Source: an uncultured Geobacter sp.
GTDB lineage: Bacteria; Desulfobacterota; Desulfuromonadia; Geobacterales; Geobacteraceae
Length of the DNA: 21,965 bases
Reading direction: 5' to 3'
Assembly: GCA_937886325.1 (NCBI GenBank)
Contig: CALABV010000082.1
Coordinates: 1 to 21,965 of the forward strand
Shown here: piece by piece, positions 15,315 to 21,965 of the stretch
How the letters are laid out: every line of letters begins with the position of its first letter
How positions within the stretch are numbered: the stretch's first letter is position 1
Position numbers and translations under genes: made by a program
Notes under the pieces: model-generated
Told to the model about the DNA's origin: nothing
Database searches by the model: none
The model's input: the letters and a program-made list of their open reading frames with translations, nothing else

Positions 15315-17306
15315 ATGAACGGTCAGAGGAGATTGCACCACCGGGGCGTGGTATATGCCCTGGTCGGGTTTTCGATGATAGTTATTGCTCCGGCGCTGTG
15401 GGCGCTCCTTCGCCTGGCCTTTCTTCCTGATTCGGGCGGCACTCTGTGGGAACAGCTCTTCGGGGATGCCACCAGAAGCTTCGAGAACGGACTGCTGTAT
15501 TGCTACATCGGTTTCGGGGCGGCTATCATGGCATCCGTCTGCGGTTACATCTTCGGGAAGACCGGCGATCAGCTTCGCTCACGGGCCGATGAACTGGAGG
15601 AGCTCCATCGGGCGGGAGTCGCCCAGGCTGAGTTGTATGAAAGCAGGTATCGCGCGCTCGACGACACCATAAAGAAATTTCACCGCATCAGCGCCAGGAT
15701 CCAGAAATCGCTGGACGTACAGGAGGTTCTTTCTCTCTGCGCCGAAGGACTGCATGACGTTCTCGGGTTCGAGCGGGTCAACATCCTGATGGCGGATTCT
15801 GAGCGGAAACATCTCCGCTTTCTCATCGCAACGGGAAGCGATGGATACAATGTGGATGAAATTGCCCTTCCCCTGGACAAGAGGATAGGGGTTATCTTCA
15901 AAGCTTTCTCCGAGCGGAAGCTGTATCGGGTGGACGACATGGGCGCCTGTCCGCAGGAATACTTCCTCCAGCATCCCTATGACGGGATTAAACCGCTCCG
16001 CTCCCGCAGTTTCTTCCTGTGTCCCATCGTCGTGAAGGGTGAATCCGTCGGTCTTTTCGGAATCGACAATGCGTACAGCCGGCGTATTGCCAACGAGAGC
16101 GATGAGGATACCATCAGGCTGTTCGCCGAGCAGGCGGCAGGGGCCATCACCCGCATCAATCTCCTGAAAGCCATTGATTCCCTCACGACCGAGTTGGAAA
16201 AGACTTTCTCCGATTTTTTCCTGAAACGGGAAACCTATTCCCGGACCGTTCACAACCTGAAGTCCGCCATTGATTCCCTTTTCGACGGGACCGCAAAGAT
16301 TTCCGGCGCGTCGGAGAGTGTCATGTCGTCCGTTGAGGAAACGAGTTCCGCCGTCGGACAGATTTCCGTCTCCATCGATCAGGTTACGAATAATCTCAAT
16401 TTTCTGGCGGCTACCATCGATAAATCCGTGTCGGCCATGGAAGAGATGCATGCGTCCATCAAGAATGTCGAGAAGAATGCCGCCGTTTCCCATGAGGTCT
16501 CGCGGCAGGTTACCCTTCAGGCCGACAAGGGACGGGAGGGCGTCGGAGAGACCATCGAGGCTCTGTCCGAGATCCAGAAATCCGTTGAGATTTCCTTTGA
16601 TGGGATAATGCGTCTCAGCAGCAACAGCGGAAGAATCGGCAGCATCGTGAAGGTTATCAAGGATATCACGAAAAAGACGAATCTCCTTGCCCTGAACGCC
16701 TCGATCATCGCGGCCCAGGCAGGAGAGTTCGGTAAGGATTTCGGGGTCGTCGCAGAAGAGATGCGGGCGCTTTCCCATCAGACCGGTCAAATCACGGGCG
16801 AGATTGAAGTGATTATCTCCTATATCCTGAACGATTCCGACACGGCGGCCAAGAATATCACCTTTTCCAAGGAACTGGTGCAGAAGGGCGTCGAGATCGG
16901 CCACGAAACGGGAGAGACCTTGAGAAGCATCAACGAAAGCGCCGTCCGCTCCATGGACATGACCGAGCAGATCAAGACGGCAACCGCTGAGCAGGTTCAG
17001 GGCGTCAAGCTTGTCACCCAGTCCATCGAGGACGTCAGCGCAATGGCCTCCCAGATTTACAACGCTTCCAAGGAGCAGTCCGAGGCTACGAAAAATATTC
17101 TCAGGTCAATAGAATCCATCAAGAACATGGCGGTAAACGTGGTGCGGGCTACCGAAGCCCAGCAGCGTGACGGATCCGAGATCGAATCGTCTGTAGATTC
17201 CCACATGAGAACGAGCGAGGAGATGTTTGCCAGCATGGAGCTGCGCAGAAAGCAGAGCAGTGCGGTTGTTGAGGAATTGGAGATTATGAAGGGAGTTTCG
17301 CCCTAA
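15315..17306 (+). CDS. Methyl-accepting chemotaxis-like protein with GAF sensor
   Basis: A 663-residue protein; the ATG at 15315 has GGAAGGA just upstream and is preferred over 15267. Two membrane helices (about 12-36 and 59-80) flank a very small periplasmic loop. A coiled coil (about 85-115), a cytoplasmic GAF domain (about 130-285) and a long MCP signalling domain (about 310-660) follow. The small loop means that sensing is likely intracellular, through GAF. The hairpin tip reads KKTNLLALNASIIAAQAGEFGKDF; compared with the E. coli receptor Tsr, the positions equal to Glu385 and Arg388 are Ile465 and Gln468. There is no C-terminal methylation-enzyme tethering pentapeptide. No che genes are in the window, so it must signal through a cluster elsewhere. 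Confidence 0.9.
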   Translation: MNGQRRLHHRGVVYALVGFSMIVIAPALWALLRLAFLPDSGGTLWEQLFGDATRSFENGLLYCYIGFGAAIMASVCGYIFGKTGDQLRSRADELEELHRAGVAQAELYESRYRALDDTIKKFHRISARIQKSLDVQEVLSLCAEGLHDVLGFERVNILMADSERKHLRFLIATGSDGYNVDEIALPLDKRIGVIFKAFSERKLYRVDDMGACPQEYFLQHPYDGIKPLRSRSFFLCPIVVKGESVGLFGIDNAYSRRIANESDEDTIRLFAEQAAGAITRINLLKAIDSLTTELEKTFSDFFLKRETYSRTVHNLKSAIDSLFDGTAKISGASESVMSSVEETSSAVGQISVSIDQVTNNLNFLAATIDKSVSAMEEMHASIKNVEKNAAVSHEVSRQVTLQADKGREGVGETIEALSEIQKSVEISFDGIMRLSSNSGRIGSIVKVIKDITKKTNLLALNASIIAAQAGEFGKDFGVVAEEMRALSHQTGQITGEIEVIISYILNDSDTAAKNITFSKELVQKGVEIGHETGETLRSINESAVRSMDMTEQIKTATAEQVQGVKLVTQSIEDVSAMASQIYNASKEQSEATKNILRSIESIKNMAVNVVRATEAQQRDGSEIESSVDSHMRTSEEMFASMELRRKQSSAVVEELEIMKGVSP

Positions 17307-17490
17307 AATCCGCTGGTCTTTTGCCCCCTGATGTGATACAAAATAACGGCATGCCGAAGAGCCGTGGATATGGCCTTTGATCATGTCTTGTGAGCAGCAG
17401 ATCCCCATACCGCCTGGATTCACCATTGAACCGGGACGGGAGGCGATAGCCGATCTGACGCGGGACAATTCCATCCCGTTTCGATATGCA

Positions 17491-17525
17491 AAAACGCCCC
17501 CCCATCCGGGAGGGCGTTTTTTTTT
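17491..17525 (+). terminator. Strong intrinsic terminator directly before panB
   Basis: AAAACGCCC (17491-17499) pairs perfectly with GGGCGTTTT (17512-17520); after one mismatch CCC/GGG closes an ATCC loop. Nine T residues (17517-17525) follow the stem. It ends the MCP transcript, about 185 bases after its stop. The T-run touches the panB ribosome-binding site (GGGAGGG, 17526-17532), so any panB transcript begun upstream must read through it. The A-run on the left also allows termination on the other strand. Confidence 0.85.
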
Positions 17526-17536
17526 GGGAGGGAACC

Positions 17537-18340
17537 TTGAAACGCAAGAAGACCATTCTCGATATCCGCAAGATGAAGCAGGCGGGCGAAAAGATCTCCA
17601 TGCTTACCTGTTACGACTACCCGACCGCGAGAATTCTCGATGAGACGGGTATCGATATCCTGCTCGTGGGTGATTCCGTGGGTGTCGTGGTCTCCGGGTA
17701 CGATACCACCCTTCCGGTCACCATGGAGGAGATGGTGTATCATACGCGGGCGGTTGCACGGGCGAAACCGAAGGCGCTCCTGGTGGCGGATCTTCCGTTT
17801 CTTTCCTATCAGACCGATCTCCGTGATGCCCGAGTAAACGCCGGCCGACTCATCAAGGACGGCGGTGCGGAGGCGGTGAAGATCGAGGGTGGCGTAAACG
17901 TCGTAGGCAGCATCAGGGCGCTGGTCGACATGGATATCCCGGTCATGGCCCACATCGGCCTGACTCCCCAGTCGATTCACCGCATGGGCGGATACAAGGT
18001 GCAGGGGAAGACGGAAAGCGCCGGAGAAAGGCTGCTTGCCGATGCCGTGGCCGTGCAGGAGGCAGGGGCTTTTGCCGTTGTCCTGGAGGGGATTCCCCTC
18101 AAGCTTGCCCGACGGATTACCGACGAGCTCGAGATCCCGACCATCGGCATAGGCGCAGGCCCGTTCTGTGACGGCCAGGTCCTGGTCATTCACGATATCC
18201 TCGGGCTGTGCGAAAAGTATTCTCCCAAGTTCGTCAGGCAGTATGCGGATGTGAAGTCCGTCATCGCCGCCGCCGCCGCCCGTTTTTCCAGCGAGGTCAA
18301 GGAAGGGGAATTCCCCACCGAGGAGCATTCGTTTGCTTGA
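17537..18340 (+). CDS. panB: 3-methyl-2-oxobutanoate (ketopantoate) hydroxymethyltransferase
   Basis: A 267-residue enzyme making ketopantoate from alpha-ketoisovalerate and 5,10-methylene-tetrahydrofolate, the first step of pantothenate synthesis. Family blocks are present: MLTCYDYPTARILDETG, DILLVGDSVGVVVSGYDTTLPVT (metal-binding Asp region), VKIEGG, VMAHIGLTPQS and AFAVVLEGIP, whose Glu corresponds to the catalytic residue. The start is TTG 17537, placed by the GGGAGGG site 4 bases upstream and by the conserved N-terminus; there is no ATG at this place. It is the first gene of panB-panC-panD, and overlaps panC by 8 bases. A terminator hairpin lies directly before the ribosome-binding site and may control the operon. 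Confidence 0.96.
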   Translation: MKRKKTILDIRKMKQAGEKISMLTCYDYPTARILDETGIDILLVGDSVGVVVSGYDTTLPVTMEEMVYHTRAVARAKPKALLVADLPFLSYQTDLRDARVNAGRLIKDGGAEAVKIEGGVNVVGSIRALVDMDIPVMAHIGLTPQSIHRMGGYKVQGKTESAGERLLADAVAVQEAGAFAVVLEGIPLKLARRITDELEIPTIGIGAGPFCDGQVLVIHDILGLCEKYSPKFVRQYADVKSVIAAAAARFSSEVKEGEFPTEEHSFA

Positions 18341-19211
18341 TATATCCATCATAACCTCAGTACGGGAAATGCGGGAAAGGACCGCCGCGGCGCGGGCGGA
18401 AGGCGCGACAATTTCTTTTGTGCCGACCATGGGGTTTCTTCACGAAGGGCATGCCTCCCTGATGAGAGAAGGACGGAAGCGGGGAGATCTCCTGGTGCTG
18501 AGCATTTTTGTCAATCCGACCCAGTTCGGTGTGGGAGAGGATTTCGAGTCATACCCCCGTGACCTGAGCCGGGACAGCGAGATCGCCCGTGCTTGCGGGG
18601 TAGACATCATCTTCGTGCCCGATGCTCGGGAGATGTACCCGGCCGGTTTTCAGACCTGGGTTAACGTGGAGACGGTTTCTTTGCCTCTCTGCGGCGCTTC
18701 GCGTCCGGGGCATTTCCGGGGCGTCACCACGGTTGTGGCCAAGCTTTTCAATATCGTAAAGCCCACCTTCGCCTTCTTCGGTGAAAAGGACTACCAGCAG
18801 TTGACGGTGATCCGCCGCATGGTCGCCGACCTGAACATGGATGTGGAGATCGTGGGCCTGCCGACGGTGAGGGAAGCGGACGGGCTCGCCATGAGCTCCC
18901 GTAACAGCTATCTCTCCGCGACTGAAAGGAAGAGCGCCCTCAGCCTCTCCCGAGCCCTGGACGCCGCTTCCACCCTCTTTCGGTCAGGTGTGGTTTCCGT
19001 GGCGAGGATGCGTGAAGAGGTTATGGGAATACTGGGAAGAGAGCCCGAGGCCCGTATCGATTACGTCGAGTTCCGCGACGGTGAGAACCTGGAAGAACGG
19101 GAGTTGGCGGACGATCGCACGGTCCTGGCCTTGGCCGTGCGTATCGGCTCGACCAGGCTGATTGATAATGTCATTGTAGGAAAGGGTATTACATGGAAAG
19201 AAAAATGCTGA
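18333..19211 (+). CDS. panC: Pantothenate synthetase (pantoate-beta-alanine ligase)
   Basis: A 292-residue ligase joining pantoate and beta-alanine with ATP through a pantoyl-adenylate. The HxGH nucleotide-binding motif is in PTMGFLHEGHASLM, and the KMSKS-like loop is in GLAMSSRNSYLS. Other family blocks are VSIFVNPTQFG-like LSIFVNPTQFG, RPGHFRGVTTVVAKLFNIV and FGEKDYQQL. The start is TTG 18333, inside the end of panB, with GAGGAG 7 bases upstream; the overlap suggests translational coupling. Length and all motifs are normal. It overlaps the start of panD by 19 bases, so the three genes make one transcript. Confidence 0.97.
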   Translation: MLDISIITSVREMRERTAAARAEGATISFVPTMGFLHEGHASLMREGRKRGDLLVLSIFVNPTQFGVGEDFESYPRDLSRDSEIARACGVDIIFVPDAREMYPAGFQTWVNVETVSLPLCGASRPGHFRGVTTVVAKLFNIVKPTFAFFGEKDYQQLTVIRRMVADLNMDVEIVGLPTVREADGLAMSSRNSYLSATERKSALSLSRALDAASTLFRSGVVSVARMREEVMGILGREPEARIDYVEFRDGENLEERELADDRTVLALAVRIGSTRLIDNVIVGKGITWKEKC

Positions 19212-19591
19212 AAAGCAAGATTCACCGGGCAACCCTGACCGGTGCGAATTTGGAGTACGAGGGAAGCGTGACCATCGACAGAGACCTGATGGATGCCGCC
19301 GATATACTCCCCTACGAGGCTGTCTGTATCTGGGACGTGACGAACGGCAGCCGGCTTGAAACCTATGCCATCGAGGGGGAAAGCGGCTCCGGTGTCGTCT
19401 GCGTGAACGGCGCCGCAGCCCGTCTGGTTGCGCCGGGCGACCTGGTAATCATCGCAAGTTTCGTATCTCTTGATGAACAGGAAGCGCGCAGGCACGAGCC
19501 GAAACTGGTATTCGTCGACGAGCGGAACAGGATGACGCCCACGCGGAAGGAGAAAGCGGGACAGGCGAATCTGCGCACGGTCTCCTGGTAG
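19193..19591 (+). CDS. panD: Aspartate 1-decarboxylase proenzyme
   Basis: A 132-residue pyruvoyl enzyme that makes beta-alanine from aspartate, the other substrate of panC. The self-cleavage site is Gly24-Ser25 in NLEYEGSVTID, exactly where it lies in the E. coli enzyme; this supports the ATG at 19193 rather than the internal ATG at 19205. AGGAAAGGG lies upstream, inside the end of panC. Further family stretches are ETYAIEGESGSGVVCVNGAAARL and GDLVIIASF. The C-terminal tail (about 15 residues, basic) is somewhat longer than the catalytic core needs. It ends the pan operon; 123 bases follow before the next gene. Confidence 0.96.
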   Translation: MERKMLKSKIHRATLTGANLEYEGSVTIDRDLMDAADILPYEAVCIWDVTNGSRLETYAIEGESGSGVVCVNGAAARLVAPGDLVIIASFVSLDEQEARRHEPKLVFVDERNRMTPTRKEKAGQANLRTVSW

Positions 19592-19631
19592 CGGCAAAAA
19601 GCGATTCTTTGCTTTTCCGCTGGTTCCGCGG

Positions 19632-19659
19632 TTGATTTTGCTGCTTTCTCTGGTACAAA
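19632..19659 (+). promoter_or_regulatory. Weak promoter candidate for the amidohydrolase gene
   Basis: TTGATT (19632-19637), a 16-base spacer and TACAAA (19654-19659) form a passable -35/-10 pair in the 123-base gap after panD. The predicted start would be about 50 bases before the ATG. The gene could also be read through from the pan operon, since no terminator with a T-run is seen in the gap. Confidence 0.3.
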
Positions 19660-19714
19660 TACACAGGTACGGTTTCATGAGAAATAACGCAAAACTGCTT
19701 GCCTGGAATATGCC

Positions 19715-20983
19715 ATGAAGATTTACGCAGCATCCCATCTGTGTCCCGTTTCGTCTCCGGCCCTTGAGGGTGGAGCGATCGCCGTCGAAAACGGCAGGAT
19801 TGCGGACGTCGGTACGCGGGAGCACATTACCGCGCTCCATGCCGGACCGGTCGCGGAGTACCCCGGATGCGCCATCTTGCCGGGCTTGGTGAATGCCCAC
19901 AGCCATCTGGAACTGACGCACTTTCCCTCCTGGAAGATTCGAAAGGGCATCGATTATTCTCCGAGAACCTATATCGACTGGATCATCCAGGTCATCAAGA
20001 TACGGAGGGCGCTCACGCGCCGGGAAGTCGAGCAATCGGTTCTTGAAGGGATTCGCATCTCCCTGGAGTCCGGGACAACGGCAGTCGGTGAAATTCTGAC
20101 CGACGCAACCCTGCTCTCGCTGTATCAGCGTTCCCACCTCGGCGGGCGCATCTATCTGGAGGCAATCGGTCAGGCGCCGGCCCGCTGCGACACCGTTCTA
20201 TCCGTGATTTCGGAAAGTATCGCGGGGTCCTGGGACGGGGCTTTCCGGCCGGGCGTCTCCCCCCATGCGCCTCATACCCTTTCGGCTGCTCTGTTCAGGG
20301 ACGTCAGGGATCTGGCCGACTGCCATGAGCTGCCCCTTGCGGTGCACCTCGCCGAATCCCGTGATGAGCTTGAGTTCCTCTTCGATTCCTCGGGGCCCAT
20401 TGCCGAAAAACTGTATCCCTTCGTTGACTGGCACGAGTACCTGCCGCCACCCCGCCGCACCACGCCGGTAGGATACCTTGACGGATTCGGTCTTCTGAGG
20501 CGGGGGACAACCGCGGTTCACTGTGTCCATCTGTCACCCGCTGACGTGGAACTGCTGAAGACACGAGGCGTGGGGGTGGTGCTCTGTCCCCGCAGCAACG
20601 AGAAACTGGACGTGGGAAAGGCCCCTGTGCGGCGACTGAAAAAGGCCGGTGTTCCCCTGTCCCTGGGCACCGACTCGCTGGCCAGCAACGATTCCCTTTC
20701 GCTCCTGGACGAAGCGCGCTTTCTGCTGCGGCAGTTTCCGGAAGACTTCTCTCACGACGAGGCGCTGCGCATGATCACCCTGGCCGGTGCCGAGATTGTC
20801 GGCATAGAGGCTGAAACAGGCTCTCTGGAAAAGGGGAAGCGCGGAGATTTCCTGGTCGTGGATCTTCCAGAGAATCCGGGCAAGGACTTGAACGAAGCGA
20901 TTATCGAACGGGGCAGAATCCGGGAAGTGTTCATCCGGGGAGAAGCGGTCGTCACGGCCGAAGGCGCGGATATCGTGTCCTGA
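19715..20983 (+). CDS. Amidohydrolase-family deaminase, possibly aminodeoxyfutalosine deaminase
   Basis: A 422-residue metal-dependent hydrolase. Metal and catalytic residues: the HxH motif in VNAHSHLELTHF (His62, His64), the third His in PLAVHLAESRDE (His211), a later His in TAVHCVHLS, and the Asp in LGTDSLASND (Asp320). An N- and C-terminal beta-sandwich surrounds the barrel. The family includes SAH/MTA deaminases, chlorohydrolases and MqnX, which deaminates aminodeoxyfutalosine in menaquinone synthesis. The HSHLELT block and the likely anaerobic lineage make MqnX attractive, but no other mqn genes are in the window. The ribosome-binding site is weak. Amidohydrolase assignment is firm; the exact substrate is not. 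Confidence 0.85.
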   Translation: MKIYAASHLCPVSSPALEGGAIAVENGRIADVGTREHITALHAGPVAEYPGCAILPGLVNAHSHLELTHFPSWKIRKGIDYSPRTYIDWIIQVIKIRRALTRREVEQSVLEGIRISLESGTTAVGEILTDATLLSLYQRSHLGGRIYLEAIGQAPARCDTVLSVISESIAGSWDGAFRPGVSPHAPHTLSAALFRDVRDLADCHELPLAVHLAESRDELEFLFDSSGPIAEKLYPFVDWHEYLPPPRRTTPVGYLDGFGLLRRGTTAVHCVHLSPADVELLKTRGVGVVLCPRSNEKLDVGKAPVRRLKKAGVPLSLGTDSLASNDSLSLLDEARFLLRQFPEDFSHDEALRMITLAGAEIVGIEAETGSLEKGKRGDFLVVDLPENPGKDLNEAIIERGRIREVFIRGEAVVTAEGADIVS

Positions 20984-21024
20984 GCAATGTTTTCCTTGGA
21001 CATGTCCGTGAACGATTTGCTATC

Positions 21025-21498
21025 ATGGCATCAATGAGTGAGAAAATCATCTGCAACAACAAGAAGGCCTTTCACGACTTCTTCATAGAAGAAAAACTGG
21101 AAGCCGGAATGGTGCTTACGGGAACCGAAGTGAAATCCCTGCGTATGGGAAAAGCGAATCTAAATGATTCCTTTGCCCTGGTCAGGAACGGCGAGGCGTT
21201 TCTGAACAACCTGCACATCTCACCCTATGATTTCGGCAACCGGGAGAACCATGACCCGGACCGGATGCGCAAGCTCCTGCTGCACAAGAACGAGATAACC
21301 AGGCTGTTCAGCAAGATCCGCGAACAGGGATACTCCCTGGTGCCGTTACGTCTCTATTTCAAGAACGGCATGGTCAAGGTGGAGATGGGGTTGGCCAAAG
21401 GTAAGAAGCTTTACGACAAGCGCGAGGATCTGAAGAAAAAGGACCAGAAGCGCGAAATGGCGCAGGTGTTAAAGGAAAGACATAAAAGCAGGGACTAG
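21025..21498 (+). CDS. smpB: SsrA-binding protein SmpB
   Basis: A 157-residue RNA-binding protein that brings tmRNA to stalled ribosomes. Family blocks: KIICNNKKAFHDFFIEEKLEAGMVLTGTEVKSLR, then NLNDSFA, the FLNNLHISPY strand, and the basic C-terminal tail GLAKGKKLYDKREDLKKKDQKRE that enters the ribosomal mRNA channel. The ATG at 21034 (MSEKII) fits family N-termini equally well, and neither start has a clear ribosome-binding site. The last two sense codons and the stop (AGG GAC TAG) lie in a G-rich repeat. Its partner ssrA follows 69 bases downstream on the same strand. Confidence 0.96.
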   Translation: MASMSEKIICNNKKAFHDFFIEEKLEAGMVLTGTEVKSLRMGKANLNDSFALVRNGEAFLNNLHISPYDFGNRENHDPDRMRKLLLHKNEITRLFSKIREQGYSLVPLRLYFKNGMVKVEMGLAKGKKLYDKREDLKKKDQKREMAQVLKERHKSRD

Positions 21499-21560
21499 GG
21501 GCTGGGGACTAGGGGCTGGCAAGAGCAATCACAACCCCTAGCCCCCATTCCCCAGTCCCC
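21491..21560. repeat. G/C-rich direct and inverted repeat between smpB and ssrA
   Basis: GGGACTAGGGGCTGG occurs twice in tandem (21491-21505 and 21505-21519). The right half (about 21534-21560) carries the complementary motifs CCCCTAG, TCCCCAG and AGTCCC. CTAGGGG (21509-21515) pairs with CCCCTAG (21535-21541), CTGGGGA (21502-21508) with TCCCCAG (21549-21555), and the outer GGGACT with AGTCCC, so a long imperfect hairpin forms. There is no T-run. It looks like a dispersed intergenic repeat that has inserted or grown at the smpB end; it could also stabilise the smpB mRNA 3' end. Confidence 0.65.
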
Positions 21561-21567
21561 GGATTTA

Positions 21568-21921
<354 letters not shown>

Positions 21922-21965
21922 TAGAAAAGACAAACCCGTCTCTCTGGGGTCATTCTCCGGGGTGA

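Noticed and set aside
17377..17490. Possible leader peptide before the panB terminator
   Set aside because: The ATGs lack a ribosome-binding site and there is no run of regulatory codons that would explain attenuation.

Overview
The window looks like a chromosomal segment of a Gram-negative, high-G+C bacterium, most like a Desulfuromonadota/Geobacter-type genome. Grounds: an outer-membrane beta-barrel and a periplasmic LolA-like protein, a large GAF-containing chemoreceptor-like protein, a long TPR protein with an acidic linker, a panB-panC-panD operon, several TTG starts, and an amidohydrolase of the type used in futalosine menaquinone synthesis. The lineage is inferred from gene style only; no rRNA is present.

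Layout. (1) 1-6036, plus strand: a MarR-type regulator (5' end cut off), an RND/MMPL exporter, a periplasmic LolA-like protein, an outer-membrane beta-barrel (with an apparent one-base frameshift in its last 15 codons) and a SAM methyltransferase. Together they look like a regulated envelope export cluster. (2) 6037-8258: gene-poor, with minus-strand genes: a small FmdB-type zinc ribbon, a doubtful short membrane peptide, an HD/PDE-like phosphohydrolase, and a 440-base gap holding a palindrome and a possible repeat element. (3) 8259-12005: MoxR ATPase, DUF58 protein and membrane transglutaminase, tightly overlapping; the DUF58 gene has no ordinary start codon where its N-terminus should be. 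(4) 12165-14459: TPR protein behind a good sigma-70-like promoter and a ~128-base leader. (5) 14666-15172: HIT-family nucleotide hydrolase/phosphorylase. (6) 15315-17306: GAF plus MCP signalling protein with a non-standard hairpin tip. (7) 17537-19591: panB, panC and panD, preceded by a strong intrinsic terminator that touches the panB ribosome-binding site. (8) 19715-20983: amidohydrolase, perhaps aminodeoxyfutalosine deaminase. (9) 21025-21919: smpB and ssrA (tmRNA), the two trans-translation partners, separated by a G/C-rich repeat that supplies the smpB stop codon.

Most of the window is ordinary housekeeping and accessory content. I do not see a clearly new defence or mobile system. The items most worth a second look are the panB attenuator-like terminator, the start of the DUF58 gene, the HD protein with PDE-like motifs, the possible repeat element at 7929-8114, the chemoreceptor tip changes and the frameshifted beta-barrel.
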